A stretch of DNA of 64,000 bases, taken from the NCBI GenBank assembly GCA_029204225.1, contig CM055100.1, forward strand, positions 24,313,106 to 24,377,105, given 5' to 3'. Shown here in pieces: positions 11,793 to 22,220 of the stretch. A program made the translations under genes and the position numbers. The stretch comes from Diphasiastrum complanatum (lineage: Eukaryota; Streptophyta; Lycopodiopsida; Lycopodiales; Lycopodiaceae). The notes beneath the pieces were generated by a model. That model was not told the origin of the DNA, did not search any database, and was given only the letters and a program-made list of their open reading frames with translations. How positions within the stretch are numbered: the first letter of the stretch is position 1; every line of letters starts with the position of its first letter.

Positions 11793-13473
11793 ATGACTGC
11801 CCTTGGAGCTACTCCTGGAGTTGCTCCACAGGAGGTCAATCCAATTATTGTTAGAAGAGCACCCCGATTGGATCTACCCAAATATAATGGATTAACAGAT
11901 CCAGTTAGATTTCTTCAGATCTATGCTGAATCTTGTGAGGTCTATGGTGAGATCTATCCTCAAGATAAACTTAAGCTATTTCCTATGGCCTTAACAGGCG
12001 CACCACAAGATTGGTACTATAACCAAGATGAAACTGAGCGTACAGATTGGGAGGTTGTTAACGAGCCCTTATCACACGGTTCAAACCGCGGAAGTTTATG
12101 GAAGACCCTTTCCTACTTTTAAGTAAAATTAAAATGGGAAAGCGGGAAATGGTTCAAGATTACATTGAAAGGGTGAAACGTCTTAGATCTGAATGTGAGT
12201 CTGAACTGATTAATGAAAATGCCATGATTATGTGGTTTTTGTCAGGACTACCTAAACGGATCAGACGTGAACTGAAACGCCATAATGAGTACGCACTTTT
12301 GCAAAATGCGATGAACGATGCAATTCGGGAGGAGGATGAAGATTCAGATGATGAGCCGAATGCCAGTATGTTGCCTTATACAGCAGGGCAGACTACTACG
12401 ACATCCACCACTATTGCATTAACGAATGCCAATGCTACAGGCAAAGCTAGACGATCCGGGTATCCAAGAGTAGATTGTCGTAGTCTTGCTACTGGATTGC
12501 CTCCATATTGTGGATCTCGATATCCCATCTGGGCATACCGTTGCTGAATTATCCGAGGGTTGAAGTTGCAAAAGGCAGTCTCATGGTCTAGTGAATTACA
12601 CAGATGGCAAACATTGATTTCTATTCGTTTTTTCAATTGAGGACACTCGTTCACTATGTGATTTCCTGTACAAATAGAACACCAGACATTTTTCCTGGTA
12701 GGAAAAGTCTTTGAAAACTTCTCAGGTTCCTTGTTCGCTTCTCCATGGAAATTTTCCAATGCTTTGATCTTCTCATCAAATTGCAACTGCTCCTGCCAAT
12801 TTGATGGAACCAGAACCTTACGGAAGTGCTGAGCAATGGAGCTATGGTAATGGTCAGGAAGGTGGATCTTCAAAACAGTATGCCATTTATGCTGCCGCTC
12901 AATAACAAGCCTTGAGAAATTGGGCCAGAGCACCACTTGGATGCTTTGCATGTGGAGAAAATCACAGAGTTGCAGAATGCCCAAATAAAGGAAAATTTGT
13001 ACCATTCTGTCGTGACTGTGGATATGGGCATTGCTATAAGACTGTCTAGCAAGACCGAAGCCACCACCAGCTACAACACCTGTAAATTTGATAACAATCA
13101 AGCAAGGATCGGTAGCTCATAATAAACCAAGTGCACCCTTGATGGTGGTCACCAGAGCACAAAAGCAAAAAGAACCAGTAGTGGATTCAATACTTGCTGA
13201 TTCTATACCATTGAACGATACACCAACAGCATCAGAAGTCTATCCAAATATTAATGCAGAAAAACGAAGATATCAGGATATGAGACAGTGGATTAAACAT
13301 CTGCAAGAAGAAGAGGAGCTTGAAGTTGCTAAAGTAACAGCTGAAGTTCGGTCTTCACCATTGCAGCCTCGAAGAAATTTACGTACGGATATGAATGATC
13401 AATTACATCATCACGAAGAACCCTTCGAGATGACTGAACAAGAAGCACCGCATACAGAATTACTCATGAATAT
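11793..13473 (+). pseudogene. gag of gypsy copy B, with internal inversion and 3' truncation
   Basis: The gag start (MTALGATPGVAPQEV) and capsid core (Retrotrans_gag type; QDYIERVKRLRSECE, MWFLSGLPKRIRRELKR) are readable. A one-base change near 12,068 shifts the frame. From 12,334 it parallels window positions 1-107. It is then interrupted by an inverted segment (12,436-12,788), and from 12,789 it parallels 548-1,230 with few differences. It stops at about 13,473, exactly where Copia sequence begins, so protease, pol and the extra ORF are missing. A TAA at 12,903-12,905 is CAA in copy A. Confidence 0.85.
12436..12788 (-). other. Inverted gag segment within copy B
   Basis: About 350 bp is the reverse complement of copy A positions about 176-525, the zinc-knuckle region. 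Read on the minus strand it still encodes LQFDEKIKALENFHG, CSICTGNHIVNECP and CNSLDHETAFC without a stop. About 68 bp on one side and 20 bp on the other, present in copy A, are missing at the junctions, which points to a break-and-repair inversion. Confidence 0.88.
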
Positions 13474-14370
13474 TTCGTCTAGAAAATTCTCGAAGGTCAT
13501 CTATTTTCATGAGTTAAACCGTTTTAAAGACATCATCGTCTTTTTGAGGGCACTTTCAGCTTTTTGCGAAGAATGCGAAGAGAGAAAAATCCCGAAGATC
13601 GTCTAAAATAAACGAGGAACATTCCAGCGACGTCCTTGTCCGTGTCAACGATGCTAAATTATTGACCGTATATACTATGTATAGTTGTCACAAAAGCCAT
13701 ATACTTCCAAGTACAATGACTTTCCTAATTAGGTGACAAGCATTCAATGTAATTAATACACGAATGGAATCTATAAATAGATCATCCAAGCACAGATTAC
13801 GGGTTACTCCATCCATGAGACGCATTATTTGAGCCTCTCAATTACGTTGTCAATTTTTGTTGTAATTGCTATTTGTATTGTGCTTCAGTGTAATACAGCA
13901 GTAGCATGTTTCTATCTGTGTACAACGTAGATGAATGCTGGTTGTGATTGAATGCACTTTCATTGTTGTTTGATCGTGCTTGTTCACTCACTCTGATCAG
14001 AACACGGACGTCTACGACTCCTCAATTTCTGATAAGGCGATGACTGTCTTTGACGCCTGAGGAGCCCGCGATATCATACTGCTCTTCCATATATTTTAGA
14101 ACTATACTTCATGTTGAATTTGATTTAAGTAGTACCACATACAAACCATCTCTAATCTCTTCGGTGGACTGTACTCTTGTTTTAGAGTATGAATTAATTT
14201 TAAGATCCTGATGGGCAATCAGAACACATAAAGTTGTGATTATCTTGAGCATAGGCTGTCTATTAGACTATTTTTGCACCTAGCAGCTGATTAGAACGGG
14301 AGAGCTGTTCCACAATATTCCTACTCTCTTCTCCGTTCTCGTTCTTCCTATTTCCCTTGCCCCATCAGAT
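13474..14370 (+). other. Probable Copia-1 LTR and leader
   Basis: Non-coding stretch ending just before a Copia primer site. A TATA box (CTATAAATAG) lies at 13,771-13,780, as expected inside an LTR. The exact left LTR border is not clear; a short ORF at 13,474-13,606 is probably chance. Confidence 0.55.
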
Positions 14371-14383
14371 TGGTATCAGAGCC
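14371..14383 (+). other. Copia-1 primer-binding site
   Basis: TGGTATCAGAGCC, the canonical initiator-tRNA-Met complement of plant Copia elements, three bases after a CA that probably ends the LTR. Confidence 0.88.
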
Positions 14384-14434
14384 TAGTCCAAATAAACTGA
14401 GAGATTAAGTTTGTCCTATTTGTATACTGTTATC

Positions 14435-14620
14435 ATGTCTCATATAGGTAGCTCTTCGTCTTCATCACTCAGTGAAGCTAGAGTCATTGACAAGTTCAAT
14501 GGTTCTAACTTCTACATTTGGAAGTTGAAACTTAGAATGATGTTGATAGACAGATATCTTTGGGAATCAGTAGCAGAAATGAGCTTTGCCCAGATTGGTC
14601 ATGTCGAATTCGGACAATAG
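14435..14620 (+). pseudogene. Copia-1 gag, N-terminal fragment
   Basis: Starts MSHIGSSSSSSLSEARVIDKF, continuing NGSNFYIWKLKLRMMLID, typical of the N terminus of plant Copia Gag (DUF4219/UBN2 region). It ends abruptly at about 14,605-14,620, where the sequence switches to minus-strand pol. Confidence 0.75.
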
Positions 14621-14639
14621 CATTATCTTGGCTTCTTTT

Positions 14640-16330
14640 ATCAGATCGGTATTGTTGTTAAAAAGCAATGTATCATCCACGTACAAAGTGATAATGATGA
14701 AATAATGTTGCACTGCTTTGAAGTAAACGTTTGAATCTAAAGAGCTAGGTGTATACCGTGATCAACAAAAAAAGTATTGATCCTTTGAAACCCTTTTCGA
14801 ACAGATTGCTTCAAGCCATAAATTGCCCTATGGAGTTTACACACATGATTGTGTTTACCCTCGATAATATAACCTTCGGGTTGCACCATGTAGATGTTTT
14901 CTTCGATAACTCCATTGCGATATGTTGTCTGTACATCCATTTGATGTATTTTCAAATTGTCACAGCGGCAAATGATAGCAAGAGTCGAATAGAAGAATGC
15001 TTGACTACTGGACTGAAAGTCTTAATGTAATCGATGTTGTATACCTGAGAAAATCCTCTGGCTACAAGTCGTGTCTTTCTCTTGTTGATGCTTCCATCTG
15101 CGTTGTACTTGACTTTGAAAATCCATTTGCAATCAACTACGTTTCTGCAGGCAGGATTCGAGAATTGTCCACGTTTGGTTCTTGATAAGAAATAAATACT
15201 CTTTATCCATAGCTTCTTTCCAGAGATCTGAATCAGGCTGACTGAGTGCCTCTTGGACAGACGTTGATTCTCGAACAAGATAAGCTGCAGACTCGTCGAT
15301 ATACCGGTTAGGTGGTCTGCTAGTCCTTGAAGATCTTCTGGGTAATACATGAAGATGATTATTTCCATCATACTGTAGTTGCTGATCTGCAACATCATCA
15401 TCTTCTGATCCGTCATTGATTTGTTGTTTATCAGGAGTAGAGGAGTTTGGACCTTCAATAAGAATAGTCGATTGAGGAACTAGAAAGTTCAAAGCGTCAG
15501 GAGAATCGGATAGGTCGGCTACATGGGGACTGCCCTTTCCTTTGAGGTCTTGAAATTGATCTTCAATGAAGATGACATCCCGGCTAGTGAATATCTTTGA
15601 CTCGATGGGATCCAACAACTTGTAGGCTTGATCTGAAGTAGTGTAGCTGATGAAAACACACTTGATACTCTAGAAGTTGAGCTTCTTCCTGAGATCACGA
15701 GGTATCTGCGCAAAAACAGTACATCCAAAAACTCGTAAGTTTGATAAAGAAGGCTTGTTACTTGTCCAAACTTCGAATGGTGTTTTGTTTGAGAGGCCTT
15801 TAGTAGAACATCTATTCTAAATATAGGTTGTTGTTGAAACAGCTTTAGTCCAGAAGCACTTTGGAAGTGTCGCATGTGATAACATGCACTTTGCTGATTC
15901 AACTAAGGTTCTGTTCTTTCTCTCAACAAGACTATTTGACTGAGATGAATAGGAAGTGATGTATTGTTGCTCAATGTCGTTGTTAAGGCAATAGTCCTTG
16001 AATTCGTTGGAGATGTACTCTCCCCCGTTATCTGAACTCAGTGCTTTGATTCATTTGCCAGTTTGATTCTCAACATGCTCTTTGAATTGTATAAATTTGA
16101 TGAAAGCCTCCGATTTTTGTTTAATGAAATAAACAACTGTTCTTCTACAGAATTTGTCAATAAAGGTAATGAAGTACTTTGCATCTAGAAACGAGGGAGT
16201 TTGCATAGGTCCACATATATCTGTATGAACAGCTGCATGCATATGGTTTGATCTAATAGGAATCCTAGCCTGCTTTCCAAAGATTCAACTATGACAAACA
16301 AGGAGATCGACCTTACCAGAAAGATAGTCA
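14640..16330 (-). pseudogene. Copia-1 pol fragments (integrase and reverse transcriptase), inverted
   Basis: On the minus strand, in order: an integrase core (HAAVHTDICGPMQTPS, KYFITFIDKFCRRTVVYF), a linker with RRSSRTSRPPNRYID, and the RT start (WKEAMDKEYLFLIKNQTW, VVDCKWIFKVKYNADGS, TRLVARGFSQVYNIDYIKTF, KIHQMDVQTTYRNGVIEENI, MVQPEGY, HRAIYGLKQS). The RT ends before the YVDD region. Several stops and frameshifts separate the blocks. The fragment lacks RNase H and the 3' LTR. Confidence 0.85.
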
Positions 16331-16402
16331 AGATCAAGAACCATGGATTGTCTGGACATGTTCATAACAGATGCCATAGTAATGCTTTATTGACTAGAAT
16401 AG

Positions 16403-17143
16403 AGGTTTTCAATGAAGAAACAAAACGTTTCTAATTACAAAGCCTTGCTAGCTTTCAACCCTCAGCCCGACAAAGACATTCGCAAATTCGAAGATCTAGA
16501 GATACAAAGCACGAAAAGTTTCGCGAACACGAAAGTCAAAGGAAACAAAGACGAATGGTTTGCGAACACAAAAGTCAAAGCAGACAAAGATGAACGGTTC
16601 GCGAACACGAAAGATTCACGAACGAGAACCTTTTGTGATCCAAACCAAGACGAAATACAGACAACAAGTCCGCCTATGTGCGAGACAAGCTCTGTGATCA
16701 AGATCCATAGAGATCCAACTGTCCGCTAGTAAAGCGAGATAATTACTCGTGAGAGAACCGTGTTTCTCCCATGCCACGCACTGCGTGGATTTGCATGCAG
16801 CGCCTGAAGAATCAGAGAAGAAAATCAATAGATGATATCGTAACCTTTGCGCACATGTCAATTTGTGTTGTGTCTAATCTTGAATGCAAATGCTTCTGCT
16901 GTTAATCGTATGTCTGAGTTCTTTCTCGTTCATTTGAATTCTGCATCTTGGTTGAAACTATGTTGAATGCTGCATTAAATTTATGAACGTAGATTAGTAG
17001 TGTCTGACTACACTCTGGAGGACTGTAGGAGTGATTCAGCTGGCAGTGTCCAACGATCGCATCTGAACTCCATCCGAGTCGCAAGAGGGAATCGCGGTTT
17101 CTTCGTGACTGTTTCGCGAATTATTCTTCTCATTCTCCATCAG
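16403..17143 (+). other. Probable Copia-2 LTR and leader, with 39-bp tandem repeat
   Basis: Sequence preceding the Copia-2 primer site. At about 16,517-16,610 a 39-bp unit (core GCGAACACGAAAGTCAAAG) is present twice plus a partial third copy. The LTR's left border cannot be fixed. Confidence 0.5.
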
Positions 17144-17156
17144 TGGTATCAGAGCC
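17144..17156 (+). other. Copia-2 primer-binding site
   Basis: TGGTATCAGAGCC preceded by CCATCAG, the standard Copia tRNA-Met primer site just after the LTR. Confidence 0.88.
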
Positions 17157-17258
17157 GATCATTCTGTCATATTCTGACATAGCCAAGAAGCTAGCAGATC
17201 CAGGAGGCCAAGCATTCAAACAAACAACCATCAACAAGAGAAAAGACTCCAAGAAGCA

Positions 17259-18006
17259 ATGACTTCAATCAGCAGCATACAGAGCAAGATCTGCACAATA
17301 CTTGATTCCTCATGATCTAACTTTCTAGCCTGGAAAGTTAAGACATCTTTGATACTCAAGGGTGAAGGACTATTCCCCTGGGTGGACGGCACAGAAGAAA
17401 TGCCTACGACAACAGGCAAGGAGCTACGCAAATGGAGGGAGAAAAACGACAAGGCAGTAGCCTTGCTATCATCTTCCATCGAAGATAGTCTCACACTTGA
17501 CCTGGCTACACTCTCCAAAGCTAAGGAGATGTGGGATGCATTACTCACTAGAATTTAGACGAAGAAAGATTAAGGATCTATTTCTGTCACTACATAACTC
17601 TGGAGCAGAGAACGTTGTGTCAGCTGAGAAGCAACTCACGTACCTGTTGAGAGCCTTATCCAAATCATTCCAGACGACAAGAACCCTGCTCGTGAAAGAT
17701 CCCACCGTGAACTTCGAAAAGGCGATTGTCGAGATTCTAGAGGAAGTCGAGGCCAGAGAACATCTGGATCACAAAGATGGTTCTGACCAGGTCCTTTACG
17801 GCAACAAAGAAAAATCAAAGAAGCAATTTAAGCCTAAGAGAGAGTCCAATCAAAGGCAGGATTGTGACCAGCAAGCAGAGGGAACAAGCAAAGGCAACTG
17901 GAAGACCAAAGGGAGGTCGAAACAACAAGGAGCAGACATGAAGACTTGTGTGAGATGCAGAAGAGACGGACATACAGTAGATACCTACTTGCTCAATAGG
18001 GGTTAA
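17259..18006 (+). pseudogene. Copia-2 gag
   Basis: Starts MTSISSIQSKICTILD. A TGA follows, then SNFLAWKVKTSLILKGEGLF and EMWDALLTRI, the Copia Gag (UBN2) pattern. A frame change near 17,557 leads to the C-terminal half, and a degenerate knuckle CVRCRRDGHTVDTY lacks the last Cys. It is broken by at least one stop and one frameshift. Confidence 0.8.
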
Positions 18007-18046
18007 CATCTCAAATGCAACCAGTTCGACCACATGTGATGCATGT

Positions 18047-18760
18047 TTGAAGGGCAAAATGTCACGCACACCATTCATCAAAGACTCCAACAGAACGACA
18101 AAGATTCTAGAGCAAGTGCACTCTGACATCTGTGGACCATTCAACGTGATCTCAGTAGGAGGTTCAAAGTATTACATAACCTTCATTGATGATTATAGCA
18201 AATTTGCCAGAGTGTATTTCATTCAAAATAAATCTAAAACACTTGATAAATTCACTAAATATGTGAATTGGACTGAGAGATATACAAGCAACAAAGTGAA
18301 ACAGATCAGAACAGATCGAGGTGGCGAATACATCTCGAATCGCTTCACTGACTTCTGCAATAATCGTGGCATCATTCACAGAAGAACTACAGTGTACACA
18401 CTGTAGCACAATGGGGTTGCTGAACGAAAGAACAGGACCCTAATGGAAGCAGCCAGATGCATGATGGCCTGTTCGAAAGCTCCAAGGGCACTATGGGCTG
18501 AAGCAGTAGCTACAGCCGCATACATCCAGAACAGAACGGGCAAGTCTGGTGTTCCTCACACGACACCACATGAGCTGTGGTGGGGTAGAAAGCCCAACCT
18601 ATCTCACGTCATAATCTTTGGCTGTGCAGCTTATGCACATATTCCTAATAACTGGACTGAGCAGAGTAGACAAGGGCAAAGGCATAGTTGTTCCAGGAGG
18701 ATCTCCCAGAAGGTCGACAAGACCACGAAGAGCGCCAACAAGATATGTGCCAGGTAGCTC
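18047..18760 (+). pseudogene. Copia-2 integrase
   Basis: HSDICGPFNVISVGGSKYY with ITFIDDYSKFARVYF carries the first catalytic Asp. QIRTDRGGEYISNRF carries the second. A TAG at about 18,404 (likely Q) precedes HNGVAERKNRTLMEAAR with the catalytic Glu, so the D-D-E residues survive around one stop. After 18,660 the frame changes and the usual spacer to RT is shortened. Confidence 0.87.
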
Positions 18761-18844
18761 AACTTCCACATCAGAAGAGTTCTGCGGGTTCAGTGACGAA
18801 CCACAGACTTTCGAGGAGGCGATTGAAGGTCCAGAAAAGGACAG

Positions 18845-19669
18845 ATGAACGAAGAGATGGAGCCCATGAGGAAGAACCAGGTATGGACACTGGTGCCATT
18901 ACCACATAAGCGCAAGACTGTCAAATGCAAAAGGGTCTTTAAGCTCAAATACGGATCAGACGGGAATGTAACGAAATACAAGGCAAAATTGGTAGCGAAA
19001 GGTTTTTCTCATAGATACGGTATTGACTACTCTGAAACCTTCTCTCCTATCGTCAAACATTCGTCCCTACGTCTGTTATTTGCATATGCAGCAGCTTATG
19101 ACCTCAGGATCCACATTGTGGACGAGAAGACAGCCTTCTTGCATGGCAAATTAGACGAAGAGGTCTACATGGATCAACCCCCAGGATATGTCTTGAATTT
19201 ACTTCTTGACTATGCATGCAGAATGCATAGAAGCATCTACGATCTGAAACAATCAGTCCGACAATGGTACAAGAAGAAAGATCAAGCCCTGAAATCATTA
19301 GGATTCAAGTCTCTCTTGGCTGATTCCAATGTATACGTCAGAGTTACAGATGGGCAGATCATCATTGTGGCTGTGTATGTGGACGACACTCTGATACTTT
19401 CCAAGAGTGAGCAGCTAATTGCTGAAGTAAAGGCAGACATCTCGAAACATTTTGAGATCGTGGATCTGGGAGAAGCCACATGTTACCTAGGCTTGCAAAT
19501 TGAAAGGGACTATGAGGGAGGTAAGTTATACCTTCACCAGTCCAGATACACCCAGAAGATCCTAGAGGACTTTGGGATGCTGAACTGCAAAGGAGCGAAC
19601 ACTCCAATGCTCGTAGGGACGTTGCTAACGAATGATGACTGTCCAAAGACTGAGGAAGAGAGAGAATAG
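18845..19669 (+). pseudogene. Copia-2 reverse transcriptase
   Basis: An open frame of 274 codons: RVFKLKYGSDGNVTKYKAKL, VAKGFSHRYGIDYSETFSPI, IHIVDEKTAFLHGKLDEEVY, MDQPPGY, HRSIYDLKQSVRQWY and VAVYVDDTLILS (YVDD catalytic pair). The DVKTAF motif, usually with Asp, reads DEKTAF, so the first catalytic Asp context is altered. A TAG ends the block at 19,667 just before the RNase H segment. Confidence 0.9.
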
Positions 19670-20222
19670 ATGCAGCTCACACCTTACAGGAAGCTGATAG
19701 GATCACTGATGTACCTTGCTGACAATACACGTCCTGATATTGCTTATGCAGTATTCAGGATGAGCCAATTCTGCACGAATCCAGGCTCGACACGTTGGAA
19801 GATTGCAAAACAAATTTTGCAATATCTTCAATTAACGAGGGATTATGGCTTGTGTTATTGTCGTGGTGCAGGCTTTCCTACAACGACGCAAGCTGGGCAT
19901 CTCTCAAGGACGACTGTAAAAGCGTCTCGGGAGGATGCACCATCGCATCAGGAACAGCAGTTCTCTGGGTAAGCAAGAAGCAGACCGTTGTAGCCCAGTC
20001 ATCCTACGAATCAGAATATGTTGCAACAGCAAAGATGGCCAACAAAATAATCTGACTAAGGCAGTTCCTGGACGAATTGGACGAAACAAGGAACGAGCCC
20101 CTGGTCTTGCAGATGGACAACACCTCTGCAATACACCTGACGAAAGATCCCGTGTTCCATTCCAGAACAAAACACATTGAAGTGATTGACGAGAAAATAT
20201 TCACAATGCTTTGTACAAGGTA
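19670..20222 (+). pseudogene. Copia-2 RNase H, 3' truncated
   Basis: PYRKLIGSLMYLADNTRPDI, then after a frameshift SYNDASWASLKDDCKS, VAQSSYESEYVATA (Glu) and QMDNTSAIHL (Asp), ending near RTKHIEV. This is the Copia RNase H layout. Similarity stops at about 20,222 without a polypurine tract or 3' LTR. Confidence 0.85.
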
Positions 20223-20531
20223 GGGAGTATGTGCAAGGCCTTTAACGGGAGCTTAACGTTGCAAAATACTTGGTATATATGAAACAAATTCTTAGCCTGA
20301 GGGATCCGAGATCTTATTTTTCAATAGATAAGTGATTTGAAGGAGATGATCACAACACAATATTTATAGGAGGGATGTGATGTTAGCTAGATGAAATGGT
20401 ATATACAATTTGTGTGCAAATTCAATAAATTCACCTAGATAAATTATAGAGCATGCTCCCAACGATATTTGTTTCAAATGTGGAAGAATTCTTTTTTTCT
20501 TGTTACTATGAGTAGAAATACATACAAATGT
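20223..20531. other. Unassigned stretch
   Basis: AT-rich, no open frame of note and no recognisable repeat boundary; it follows the truncated Copia-2 element. Confidence 0.5.
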
Positions 20532-20758
20532 ACATAAAGCACTCCTAATATTTTTCCTTTGTTATTTAGGGTGTGTGTGTCTTAGGGTAGTAGAGGGGGG
20601 TAAAAATATTAGGAATACTTTATGTTAGGTGATGCATTCATTTTTGAGAGTTCCACCAAGGGGAGGCCCCGTTTCCCTTGGGCTATGCCTCGGGATCACG
20701 ACGGCCTCCCCTCTCTGGAACGCCATTAAATGAATGCATCACCTATTACATAAAGCAC
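20532..20758. repeat. Double-hairpin foldback (MITE-like)
   Basis: Hairpin 1 pairs 20,532-20,555 with 20,602-20,625 (24-nt arms, 2 mismatches; loop with GT repeats). Hairpin 2 pairs 20,626-20,643 (TAGGTGATGCATTCATTT) with 20,728-20,745 perfectly, with an inner 9-bp GGGGAGGCC/GGCCTCCCC pair. The core ACATAAAGCAC occurs three times, at 20,532, inverted at 20,615 and again at 20,748, so the two stems can exchange partners. No coding content. Confidence 0.75.
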
Positions 20759-20759
20759 A

Positions 20760-21640
20760 TTGTTCTTAACAAAAATATTTGAAAAGTCAAGAGACATATT
20801 ATTTGACATCTAAACTTCTACCTTTTTCTATGCAAATAGCATTAAAAAGATGGAATTAAGTTCCCTACCTTTCTTTCCAAATGACAGAGACAAAAGCTAT
20901 CCTGGATTTAGATCATGTCTATCTTTGTATTGGGGAAGAGAGGAGCCGATACCAATAGTCACCAAAAAGAAGATTTAATACTTTTTCTCCCATGTGTGGA
21001 TACACATCACACGATGTTGACCCAGCCTCCAATTAGGTTCATGACAATAGATGAGCATATGAGCATTATTTTCTAGAGTAGCGTCACAACATAGCAAAAT
21101 TGTGTAATCCATACACAAAAAGGGAATCAGAATGCTACCACAAACCAAGTGTTCATTAAGAAGTTCTAAGAGTCATACTTGACCTAATTTTGAAAGTTAA
21201 GACAAGAATTGGAGTTTGACTCCATCAACTCCAAGCTTTTTGGTCCTTATGATGAGCTTTCAAGGCATTCAGCAACTTTTGTGATAGCACTACAGCTCAT
21301 AAGGAACTTCCCAGACTTAAACTTGATTCCTTGTTAGCCAAATCAAGATTTACACATTTCTCGGTAATGTTGATATACTTTCCTGTGGGTTGATTATAAA
21401 TTTTTTCTTTTATGTCCTTATAAGTGCCATTGATTGACTTCAAGGAGAGGAAAAGTAAATAGCTTTCTAAATAGTAAAACTAATGAACGAGCATTCACAT
21501 CATCTATGTTACAAAGCAAATCAGCACACTGCACACATATCAGCCAGAAGACTTTAGATAACCGGCCATATTAGCCAACAGGAAGACTCAACCCAGGTTG
21601 AGATACAGTTTCTTTTTGCACTTATTAAATAGTTGCTACA
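20760..21640. other. Unassigned non-coding stretch
   Basis: About 0.9 kb downstream of the LTP-like gene (which is on the minus strand) with no ORF, LTR or tandem repeat recognised. Its 21,640 side is probably the 3' flank of that gene. Confidence 0.45.
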
Positions 21641-21770
21641 TCATTTATTGGTACTGGTTTGTAGATCAGGCATTCTATAAGGCAATAAGCTTTCAGCACA
21701 GGACATGAAGATAAGCACAGTATTCCAAAAATCTTCTTCTCTTCTTGTCTTTGTTCTGTAATTTCTTTGC

Positions 21771-22088
21771 TTAGCAGTTGGCTTTGCTGACCTTTTTTTT
21801 TCCCAACAGTTTCTCACACTTGTGCTTAACACTGTCCTGAGCCAAGAAGGTGCACACGCAACTATGAACCGGCACCGCCAAGATGGTCTTGCAGCAGGCC
21901 GGTTTCATGTGCTTGCCTTTTAATGTAGGAATTTGCGATCCGTGGTCATAGCTAATCTCGCAAGGCGGCGAGAGCGCACCGTAATTGCATGCATTCTGCT
22001 GCCCCAGAGCCGCAGGTGCCGCCTGTAAGGAAATGAGAAGTAGAAGAAGATATACGAGTGCAGGCACATAGACTTTACTTTGAGCCAT
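21771..22088 (-). CDS. Secreted eight-cysteine lipid-transfer-like protein
   Basis: A single open exon of 105 codons on the minus strand. Residues 1-29 form a signal peptide: MAQSKVYVP, a Leu-rich hydrophobic core, then AAPAALG. The mature part has exactly eight cysteines at 34, 43, 65, 66, 77, 79, 91 and 105, in the C-C-CC-CXC-C-C order of plant non-specific lipid-transfer/2S-albumin-type proteins, which bind lipids in the apoplast. Spacing is C-8-C-21-CC-10-CXC-11-C-13-C, unlike the textbook type 1 or type 2 spacings, and the C terminus ends on the last Cys. No stop or frameshift is seen, so it is one of the few apparently intact genes here. A start at M1 fits because the signal peptide follows directly. 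The lipid ligand cannot be inferred. Confidence 0.82.
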   Translation of the reverse strand: MAQSKVYVPALVYLLLLLISLQAAPAALGQQNACNYGALSPPCEISYDHGSQIPTLKGKHMKPACCKTILAVPVHSCVCTFLAQDSVKHKCEKLLGKKKVSKANC

Positions 22089-22210
22089 GCAACAAGTGAG
22101 AGCGAATCAGGGAAAGACCAGATTTCTGAAGTCTTCCTTGTGTTGCTCAACTCAGCTTGAACTTGAAATGCACTGCGCGTATTGCTTGAGATTAGTGAGA
22201 AATGGGTCTT

Positions 22211-22220
22211 ACTTAAATAC
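22211..22220 (-). promoter_or_regulatory. Likely TATA box of the LTP-like gene
   Basis: GTATTTAAGT on the minus strand, 123 bp upstream of the ATG, would place the transcription start near 22,185 and give a leader of about 95 nt. Confidence 0.45.

Larger units (their letters stand above)
13474..16400. mobile_element. Rearranged Copia element 1
   Basis: A Copia leader and gag on the plus strand are joined at about 14,620 to Copia pol on the minus strand, so the element is folded head-against-tail. No complete LTR pair or target duplication could be identified. It abuts the truncated gag of gypsy copy B at 13,473. Confidence 0.8.
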
